A stretch of 64,000 bases of DNA, taken from NCBI RefSeq assembly GCF_963678635.1, contig NC_087066.1, positions 6,601,954-6,665,953 of the forward strand. The letters run 5' to 3'. Source of the DNA: Symsagittifera roscoffensis (lineage: Eukaryota > Xenacoelomorpha > Acoela > Convolutidae). Position 1 is the stretch's first letter; every line of letters begins with the position of its first letter. Made by a program: the position numbers and the translations under genes. The notes beneath the pieces were generated by a model that saw only the letters and a list, made by a program, of their open reading frames with translations, was not told the DNA's origin and did not search any database. This document shows positions 54,831 through 64,000 of the stretch, piece after piece.

Positions 54831-57800
54831 CTGGAATATTCTTCGATACTCTTAAGCGTTGAGCCTATAGAAATTTCTTAAGCATTCCGCTCGACATCAT
54901 TAAAACAATGCGTTCAGTCAAACATTGCAACCATAGCGCATTCCGTCTTTCTTTTAAAATATAAGATAAGATTACGCGTGCAATTAGCAGGCGTTATCAA
55001 ATCGGAAAATAGAATTTTTTGGTTCAAAAACTTGTGTAACAGAACCATTTGAGTCAGATTTTATCTTGGTTTATAACGAAATCAATTTTCCTGTCATCTC
55101 CGGTACACTTTGACTGGAGGTAAAAAATATGCTCGTGACGGCAGTTGTCCTGTGATTGAATCTCAAGAAGACCTTTTTTCAAACGTGAAACTTCTCGGTT
55201 TAGTCAAAGTTTTCGGCCAAGAGATTTTCTGCATATGTTTTGTCAGCTTAATTGCCATATCTTGGATTTTTTGGTTGTACGCAATTTTCAGTTGCTTTGA
55301 GTGTTTTGACTATCTCCCGCTATTTGCAATTTAGGATAAGCGCTGACAAATTTTGTACTAGTATGGATTTGGTAATTTTTTTTGTTTTTATTTGCTTAAA
55401 AAACTCATTGGGCTTGGTAACCTAAAGTTGGGATAGTTTCAAAGAAAAATAATGTTTATGGTCATCTCCGGATCGCACGAAACGCTAAAAGTCTCAGAAT
55501 ACAATTTATAGTTCAAAAACAACAACATTGTTCTCGTTTCTATGGGATTTAACCCAAAAATTGTCAGCCCAGTTGCCGCTCAATAATTGTTTCTACCCAT
55601 GGGAAAAGCGTGTATATGTAATCAAGTACTATGCTCTTCCCGAGGAAAACTTCGTACCAGAATGGTTTAATTTGTAGGAAGGGTTAATTTCAAGACATTC
55701 CCAATTTCTTGATAAATCAAGAATAAATATTTTTGATTGGGTAGTAAATAGGTGTAGACCGATTGCGGGGTTAATTTTTTTCAAATGTTTTTCTCGGAAA
55801 AAAAAAAGATTTCTCGGGGTTCTTGGTTTACGGAATATTTACGGTCGGTTCAATTTCCGTTGGTTTAAATTGAATTCAGAATTTCTAGTACTGTTGTCTA
55901 TCGGCTTTACTATAATGAATTGATTATTTTTTGATTTTAGAGTTTTCTATTAAATTTGACGGTTTTCCAAGTCTGATTTTCTCTATTTTGATTTTAAATT
56001 TTTTTTTCGACTGAATGGTTTTGGCTTGTTTTATCGAATAATCTTTTTGGTTGAAGTTTTTTTGTTTCTTTACAATTTCGTCACTAATTTGCAAGAAATG
56101 GGCACAAATAATAGTCTTTTTTAAGATTACTCCACCTTCAAAGGCCTGCGAAAATATAAACATGGTCAATGTTTGATTCAGTGTTTAGAGTTTTTGTTTT
56201 TTTTCTCTCTCAGAGACTACCGAGCCAAATCTGAGATGTGGATTTTGATGGCAAAAATAGGTAGTGCTGATCCCTTCTACATCAGTCGCTATGTCCTCTA
56301 ATTTAAAAAATTGTGGCATCAAAAAATGCCATTTTTAATAGTTTTGTATTTTTTGAAATTTTCCCCATTTGGCTCAGAATTTACCCTCTCATGTTTTAAA
56401 TTAAGGGTTCAATCGAAAAAAATCAGAACGCAAAAATCCTCCCGGCGTAAGCGAATACGCTCCATTTTCAGTAGAAAAACTGCTTATTTCTCGGAAATCT
56501 CAAATTTTTTGGGTTCTCGATCTTTTTTTTGGAAACTTTGTTACTTTTATCAAAAACTTCCCTGCTGAATCTATTAATCTGCAGTACAGAAAAAAGTAGT
56601 CGCCTAAAGAAAAGTCAAGCTTTTGAAACTTTGATCTTTTTTGGAAATTTTTGATTGTTCTCGAAAGGTTAACCCTTCCCGTATCAATATTGATGGTTGA
56701 ATTGGATTAACAGATTTCAGAACATTTTGCTGGATAAGCTGGTATGCCCTTTTTTATTTAGAAAAGGTATAGCCTTCAGAAAAAATGTTTTTTGTACCCT
56801 TTTTTGGATTTTTTTAGACTTTTTTCAAAAACTACTCTGCCAAATCTGAGATTGGGAGTTCAGTCGAAAAAACAGATGACGAGAGTTTTAAGCCGAATTT
56901 ATGATTTTTTTCGATTTTGCGGTTTTGAGTATTTGTGTCGCAAGTGTTTAAAGTTCAGTTTCGCTTTTGAGTTGATTTTTTTTAATTTTCAAAAGTCAAT
57001 GATTTTGATTTTGGACGAGTATTCTGCAAAATTATTATCAGTTCAGATATCGTTGTGATGTTTTTTTGGCGTAATTTTTTTCAAAATCTCAGATTAATTT
57101 TTGGACTTAACTGGTCTCTTTTTTTGTCTGTCAGCTTACACAGCTATTTTTATGCAGTATTTGAAAGGGTCCGAAGCTCTGCTTTGCCTTTGAGCTAGAA
57201 AATGTGAACTGAAAGGTTTGTTCATTTTTTTTCATACAGATTTTTAGTCAAAAATTTCATCTGCTTGAAATGTTAAAATTAGCCAATGAGTTTCAACCAC
57301 ATTAGTGTGATTTCAAAATAACGACAATTGATATGTTTTGTTTAAGATATGTTTGATATGTTTGTATTTAAGACCCAAAATGTTTTTGTGCTAAGCAGGA
57401 TATTTTTCGCCATTTTAAAGATTCAAAAAACAGATTTTTGGTTGGAATTACTTTTGATCTCTTTTTTAAGAAAAACAGAGCCAGACTTGTGGAGTTTGCT
57501 TGCTTTTAATTTATAAAATACAAAATGATATTGAATCACCGACACTAGGGTCCTCACTGCAGCGGAGTTTCATGGGTATCAGTCTAAAATTTTTTTGTTT
57601 CCTAGTTTGTCTCACAGATTTTTAAAAAAGTCGATTAAAATCGTTGAAAAATGAATGATAATATTACACTTTTTAGGCAAATTGTAATATGACCGATAAT
57701 TTTCAAATTGTTTTTTTTTTCACTGAAAACAAAATAACCTTTTTAAAATTGATTTGCAACTTCAATCACATTTGTATAATTTTAAGTTTTTTTTGTTTTG

Positions 57801-57879
57801 TTTGGAGGATGGGTGTGTGCGGTGGAGAGGGATAAACAAGGGGGCTTGGCGGTATGGAGGGACATGATGAGTAGCGGAC
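54831..57879. other. AT-rich region, no gene recognised
   Basis: T-rich with frequent poly-T runs. A loosely repeated phrase (CCAAATCTGAGA, then CAATCGAAAA or CAGTCGAAAA) at about 56225, 56400 and 56840 suggests another decayed repeat. The 74-codon ORF at 55110-55334 has a hydrophobic run (FCICFVSLIAISWIFWLYAI), but lacks other support. Confidence 0.4.
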
Positions 57880-58380
57880 GCCCATTTATTAATATAGGCT
57901 ATAGAGTATCCGGTCCGCACTCTCTGTATTAAGAAAGGGTATATATTTCCCATGTAATAATATATGTTATAGGATTCAGAGTTTTAGATGGTAATACAGT
58001 AAATTTCGAAAAAAAACTTTGATGTTCAAAAAAAATTTGACGCACGATTTTGCCGATAAAGCAATGTTTAAGATTCATGCAATGAGATTGGGAAAAAAGT
58101 TCTTAACAATAGGTTTCAGAGCTTCGGATGGTTAGTTTCAAATGGTAACAATTTTGTTGCAAAAATCACATGCAAAAAACTCACGTTAACCATTTTTTGT
58201 AAAAAAACTCGAAATAATTTTAGGTTGTTTTTGATTACAATAAACCGATACTATATCGTGGAAAACTTGAAAAAAAATCAGTAATTGGTTTCCTGTTAAG
58301 ACAATAACAGAAAGCTTTTATTAAAAATGAGTTTTTTTCCATTTTTTTTTCAAAAATAGAAAAACTTTAAACTTGATCTA
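57880..58380 (+). repeat. Interspersed repeat family R1, copy C
   Basis: TAGAGTATCCGGTCCGCACT, TGTATTAAGAAAGGG and TTAGATGGTAATACAGTAA align with copy B in the same order and orientation, with higher divergence. Confidence 0.65.
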
Positions 58381-61220
58381 ATTTAGGCTATGACGCGTGA
58401 TATACAAAGTGTTATGAATACCAGAAACAATGCTCAGATCTGCTGAACCTATGCTTACACTTCCAAACTCTCGGAAAAACGGTGAAAATTATCAAGTTAA
58501 GTAAAGTGTTTCATATTAGACTCAGCGTCTATTCAATTTTTCCCATTTTACATCTTTATATGAAATCTTAACTAGATTTTCTTCCCGGTAAATAACCTTT
58601 TTGTTAAAAGACTCACTTCAAATGACCAATCATAGAAATACTAGTTGACATTTCTTGAGCAAACTATATGATTCAACTCTTACTCAGTTTTTTTGTCAAT
58701 GACCAATCCAAATTTAAATAAAACTACAATTACTGTGAAGTTTTCTACGTTATTTATACTAAATTCAAAATTACTGATGAAAATAATTTTATTATTGCTA
58801 GAATAAACATTAAAATGGTTAAAACTTTTTAAAAAGTTTATTAGAGTGTAAATGGAATGAAACCAAAACTTCTTCCTAACTGATCACTATCTCTCTTCTT
58901 GCTTCTACATCATAGTTTATCATGGAATTTCCGTAGAGACTTTTTAGGTTTGTTTCTATTTTCTGTTTTATATAATTTCTCGCTTTTGATCTCATTTTGA
59001 ATGAATTTTAGGCAGCACCGGGGAATTTTTGTTAAAAAGTAGTATCGAACAATAATTTGATTGCTCAGATAAATTTAGAAATGCAACTGTCTAAATATTG
59101 GTATGTGTTTTGAACATGCTAACCTTAAGCACAGATCAACTTTCTTTCCAGTAATTACTGTAAGATTTTTTAGCCAACACAATTTTTGCAAAATTCGACT
59201 ATCAATTTTCTCGCAAAATAGTGTTGAAAACTGTTTTGCTCTGAAGTTTTGTCAGAAGTATCTCAAAAATGTTAAAGTGAGAGAGAATTGGAAACATTTG
59301 AAGCATTCAAAATGAGATACGTAAGCTGATGGTAGAATTTAGAAAACATACGTGTATTTCTAAGAAAAATCTTGTGAACGAAATTAGAACAAATTTGCTG
59401 GTTTTTAACTGAAAAATTTCGATGTTTTTTTTTCTACAGTAGAAGTTTCTAATAATTTAATTCACTGAAACCCAAGAAGAAATAAGCAACGAAACCCAGT
59501 TCTTAAATTATAAGCTACGTGAAAGCGTCCAAAAAACAATTTTTCTCAGAAAACGAAATCCAGCTATGAATTGTATCAATTGAGCAATTTTTGAAACTAA
59601 AGTAAAATTGTTTCAACAAAAGTTCCACAGTTCCGCCTAGTTTTTAAACTGAAATGAAACTGAAGCTAACCAGAGCAAAAAAAAACGAGTTTCAGAGTTT
59701 GTCTATTTCCAAGCAAAATCCTTAATGTTTTTTCCAAAAACTTTTTCACAACAACAGTAATTAAATTTTTTTGACTAAAATTAAGTAATTGTAGATCTTG
59801 AAAGCAGGTTTGTGATTTATGCTTCACCTTTTATCCTAAATAAAAACTCTTTTTGCTTGTTTTCAATAATGATGTGTATGATGTGTATGATGTGTATTCT
59901 GTTTGATCTGAAAACACATACAGAATTATATTCTAATTTTTTTTTTTTTTAATTTACCGCTTAAGTCGTTCTTATTTTCGGCTTGATCTATCAGTCTCAG
60001 ATTGATTCCATTTTTCATTTGCGAAGATCCTGCCAAAAAATCGGAACAGATAGGCGTTTGCTCTTGTTTCCATCTTAACATTTAATTTTGATGATAATTT
60101 TTTGTGCAGAATTATGTATATTTTTTTTCTGGATGTGTCCATAGTCTATACAAATTTTCGTTTTTTTTCCATGTTTGCTATCAAAAACAGAGAAAAATTT
60201 CGATAAACAAACGACCATTTTTCTGCTTGAAAACGCGCTAATCTATAAACTGGTCCCAAGACAACCAGCTTCAAATTTAAAAAAAAATAGACAGGCAAAC
60301 CGATTCAATTAGTCGTTGCTTTATAATCATCCAGTGATTTTTTACAATTTTTTTAAATACGTATTCCGTTATTAACTCATAAAATGTACTATAAATGAAA
60401 TTTAACTCAACAGAATCTCTCTAAGCTTTCTAACAAATTAGTTATTTTTGTAGATTAAAGATTTTTGTATTGATTTCCTTTGAGACTTACACAATAATTT
60501 GATTCTGTGCTGCTCGAGTAGGTTTTATCACCAACCAGAACTTTGAAAAAAAAAACATAAAAGAACGATTATGAAATTTGTTGATACTATTTCACATTAT
60601 TTACAAAAATAAATCAATTTTTATAAAAATTGTATGTCTTTTAAAATTTTTTCAAGCTACAATTTTTCTGTAAAATTTTTATTTATAGTAATTTCTCATA
60701 AGTTTGATATGTCTTTAATGTATATTTTAAAATTTACCGTTTATTGAAGTGTGCTTGGAAACAGCTGAGCCTGTTTTCCATCAACTTAATTAATATTATT
60801 CTGAAATATTTTTGTTTTCTCTTTCTTGAAACGAATGTTCAGTACCTTGATGCTATAAGTAGGAAAATTACAAATTGGACACCTCAAAAATCCACAATTC
60901 TTACGATTTTTTGATGTATTTTGAGTTGTGTAACCTCAATGATGACATCTCAATAAGTAAGGAAAAAAAGAACGTATGGGACATTTCGAAGTCTCATATT
61001 TTTTACAGACTTACCCCAATTTTGAGTAGAGTCAGAAAGGCAAAAAGTAAATACAAACAGTAATGCAATTTAATAAACTAATTGCTTGTAAGAAAAAAAA
61101 CAAAAAAACAGAATAGTTTTTTGAAATAAAAACTAACCAATCAGAATGGACATAAGTTTTGATATAAACCAATCAAAATCAAAAATTTCTTATCTTGAAA
61201 CTATTAGAAGTTTTGATATC
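58381..61220. other. AT-rich region with a short TGATGTGTA repeat
   Basis: No ORF with coding character. ATGATGTGT is repeated three times at about 59870-59897. Otherwise only homopolymer runs. Confidence 0.4.
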
Positions 61221-61224
61221 AACC

Positions 61225-61625
61225 AAGGGGGGTTGCCTGGCTGACTATATGTCTTAAGATACGTTATAAGTTTCCAGTCAGCCATGCTATGTTTTATCGC
61301 TGGGTTTAGAAACTACAATGTATTAAGAAAGAGAATATAATTGGTAACGTTTCAGTGTAATGGTGAGAGAATGGTAAGAAAAATGGATTTTTTTTTTGGT
61401 TTTTCCCTAAATCTTTCGCAAAAATATCGGGGCTCGTTTTCTAATTGGAGAAAATTGTTGGTGTATTACTTGTAGAGTGTGTAATGCAGGTTTTTATTTT
61501 GTTTCAAGGTTCATGGTAAGTCAATGCTAAAAGTTTTTGCGCAAAAATTGAGAGTTTCTGTCAAAAAAAAAATAAAGTTTTTTCTAAAAACTACCAAAAC
61601 ACGATAATGAATTGTTTAGTAGGAG
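61225..61625 (+). repeat. Interspersed repeat family R1, copy D
   Basis: AATGTATTAAGAAAGAGAAT, AGAATGGTAAGAAAAATGGA and AAACACGATAATGAATTG match the reverse complement of copy A in order over about 400 bp. The shared AAACACGATAA suggests the element end. Confidence 0.75.
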
Positions 61626-61779
61626 ATTCTTACGCTTGACCTAGCTCAAATCTATTGAAATTTCAAAAAATCATTTGCTTCAAATAACAACACATTGCTT
61701 CAAATACTAATTCACAAAAGTCACAATAACCGTTCACACTAAAACAGTCGATTATCTTCTGTTCTTCAAATGTGAGAAG

Positions 61780-63640
61780 CTCTATTTTGCATTCTGGTTT
61801 TCATTCCTGGTAGAATGATTTGACCAAATTCTCAATTTTACGTGAAGCTTTACGTTTAGCTTCAAATGTCTCTCTATCGGTGTCAAGTTCCCATCTGGTG
61901 TGCAGTCCTATTGGCATATCTTGACATCTTGAAAATGGGTAAAGCTAAGCTAGCTTGCATCAATTCCAACGATCGATTTATATTTTTTGACGATTTTCTG
62001 AAGAACATCTCATGATCTACAGCTTTTCGGGTGAACACAATCGAAGGACCACCTGTCATGTCTTCTCTTATTTTTTCACTCGAATCTTTATCTTTTTTGC
62101 AAAAAAAAACATATTTTAAAATTGTAGATTTGTGTGGACATGTTTTGCTAGATTCCGAAGTGTACATCCAAGTTTCAACGTATCTTCCTCTTTGCTATGA
62201 CGAAACCGATTTTTTTGTCGTGCTTCCAGAATTGAAACAACATCCTTGTTGTTGTACCCCTTCAAAAATTCTTTGCACAGTCATTTCGTTTTTCTGCAAA
62301 GTCTCTGTAAGTAATTTTAATTATCCATACCAGAAGAGTCCTGATTCGAATGTTTTTCAGTGCTTGTTACACATCAAGCCCGCTCTTTTTCAGCTTCTCA
62401 TAGTCCTAAAGGTATCCTAAATGTCTTTGTCCAGGATTCTAAGTTTCCCGAAAAAGTTTCACACGCTGGCAATTCGAAAAAAAAATCAAATTTTTCTTGG
62501 TTATAAACCACTCATATCGGAAGTTTTCTTTGTTTTCGCTGGCTTTCTAGACTTTGAGAAAAGAGTTTAGAGTTGTTGCTCCTCTCAAAAAATTCTTGAG
62601 GGAAATGAAAACGTTCGTTTTTTGATAACTGATGTTTCTTGTTCTTTTTTATGAATCAGATAGGAGATTAAGTAGGATTTGATCAGACTCAAGTATTATC
62701 TGCTAATGGCACATCCAAAAACAATTAAATTCTTAACATATCTCTCCAGATATTCGTTCAAATCAATGAGCTGATTTTGCTGAATTCTCAAAAACTGGGT
62801 TGGCATATCTACTTCTTCCAAATCTTTATGGCATTCGTCTTCGCGCTCAAATTTTTTAGGTAAAAATTTTTCACCTCCTTCGCTCGCTTGCTCAAAGATT
62901 TTTTTCATTCGTTCATTGACAGCTGCTTCAATATCTTGGAAATTTTTATCATCTTCAGCTTAATTTTCTCAGCCCACGTAAGGAGGTTGTTTGCAAAATC
63001 AAAAACAAGTTTTGTGGATACTTAGTGTGCAAAAAATGTTCAACAATCAGCTTCGATAAATTAGAGACTGAAATTGGAGTTTTTTTCCAATCCAGTCTGT
63101 AGTTTGCGTCTTTCTTAGTTTTTCTGCAGGAACTGAAATCGATTCAAAATCGAAAATTGCTATTTAATTTAAAAAAAATTGATCTTCAGAAACAGAAAGA
63201 AATGATTTGCGAAACAGGGCATTGGGTAAATTTGTCGCACTCGATCCTTACTAGTAAGAGTATGCTTCTCGAAGTTCTCTGATCTGTTGAAGGAACTGCA
63301 ACAACCGGTACACCGTAAAAACTTGAAGAAGCCGCCATTATCATTTGTGTGAATGATTTGACTCTTAAACCTCAGTAGTTTAACTGTTCTATCAAATCTT
63401 CCCATTCTTCGTCGAGCTAGTTCTCCTACATATTCTCCTTATTGAATATCAAAATCGTAAATAAAAATGTTTCTTCGCTCAATACTCTCGACAACAGGTA
63501 AGTCTTCATGCAAACTCCGCTAAAATTTTTAAGACCATGACCAGACTTTGTTATGAATTCTGTAAAATATCTAGAAGTCTGATAGTGGAGATCATTATTT
63601 CCATTCTTGAACCTAGACAATGCGCAAAAAAAAATGACCT
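61780..63640 (-). pseudogene. Decayed family B DNA polymerase of a virus-like or Polinton-like element
   Basis: Read on the minus strand, in order: RRNIFIYDFDI and ELARRRMGRFDRTVKLLRF, then a zinc finger CTGCCSSFNRSENFEKH with KDRVRQIYP (63405-63200); LIKSYLI (62700), the end of the exonuclease II motif N-S-x-x-Y-D; MTGGPSIVFTRKAV and IVGIDAS (62050-61960), polymerase motif A D-x-x-SLYP region, where the frame breaks; and CQDMPIGLHTRWELD (61925). Stops and shifts occur throughout, so it is dead. I know similar polymerases from cnidarian and other invertebrate genomes, in large DNA transposons or endogenous viruses. The 5' side probably continues beyond the right edge; the palm YxDTD motif is not found on the other side, where sequence decays. 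Confidence 0.65.
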
Positions 63641-64000
63641 CTGTATGGTTCCCTGTCTCCGTTAGATAAAAGATAGTTAACTTGCGTATGTCATAGAAAA
63701 AACTTAGGTAATAAAGAGTCCGGACATCCCATTGGAATGTTTTTGAGCAAAGCAGCCAACATTGTTTTGTTAGTAATCAACTTGAATCTCCATTTCGTAT
63801 TTTGACATTACTGGGCACAATGTTCAACCATATCAAACTTTTCTACTTTCCTTGGATTGCTATTAAGTCTACTTCAGTACCCGGCAAATGGAATTTTTCA
63901 AACAAAGTATTGTTTTTATGGGGAAAAACTATCGATATTCACCGGTCTCAAAATTTTGAAGAACATAGAGCAATTTTAATTTTAGCGGCAGAATCGAGCT

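Noticed and set aside
55110-55334. Small membrane protein ORF
   Set aside because: A hydrophobic stretch alone in T-rich DNA is expected by chance; no splice or homology support.

Overview
The window looks like nuclear DNA from an invertebrate animal, probably a marine one with an AT-rich genome. One gene has seven exons with phase-compatible GT-AG introns, several only 64-68 nt long. A family of degenerate interspersed repeats and decayed LINE, Penelope, Tc1/mariner and Ty3/gypsy copies fill most of the rest. I cannot name the species. Nothing bacterial is present.

1-2020: unassigned flank of more balanced composition, with four short modules bounded by CCCTCC/GGAGGG inverted arms and a 10-bp hairpin. 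2021-23106: one giant (21,086 bp) Ty3/gypsy-type LTR retrotransposon, the main object of the window. It has two 899-bp LTRs that differ at about 14 sites by eye. Its order is LTR, 2.6-kb leader with two tandem arrays, gag, patched junction, RT-RNase H-integrase, a TARG1-like macro domain fused after integrase, then 8.9 kb of extra same-strand coding sequence before the 3' LTR. The extra part holds an SGNH (GDSL-type) hydrolase with a coiled coil, a second protein of about 1,200 residues and a third of about 1,000, both unrecognised. This copy is inactive: the end of gag, the protease and the start of RT are replaced by a 445-bp patch made from two distant pieces of the same element, one of them inverted, and several stops and frameshifts break the frames.

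23107-27865: an older, diverged LTR of the same family in the opposite orientation, split by a 4.3-kb Penelope-like element with an imperfect target duplication. That element has a GIY-YIG endonuclease, an RT with a PHD finger inserted between its motifs, a 68-nt spliceable intron, two direct pseudo-LTRs each with a hammerhead ribozyme motif, and an inverted-repeat tail. 27990-29050: a decayed Tc1/mariner transposase and a LINE 3' end.

29498-35524: a host gene, the homologue of R3HDM4 (R3H domain protein), reconstructed as seven exons encoding 249 residues. Its 4.2-kb fifth intron carries an antisense Jockey-type LINE, tRNA-like repeats and a 240-bp palindrome. 35525-64000: gene-poor AT-rich DNA with an unrecognised minus-strand spliced gene (40684-42169), a hAT-like MITE, an L2/CR1-like LINE (44.2-46.6 kb), four copies of one interspersed repeat, a 22-bp minisatellite, a minus-strand gene with a NERD nuclease domain plus P-loop ATPase (51059-52972), a degenerate ~105-bp satellite, and the decayed remains of a family B DNA polymerase element running off the right edge.
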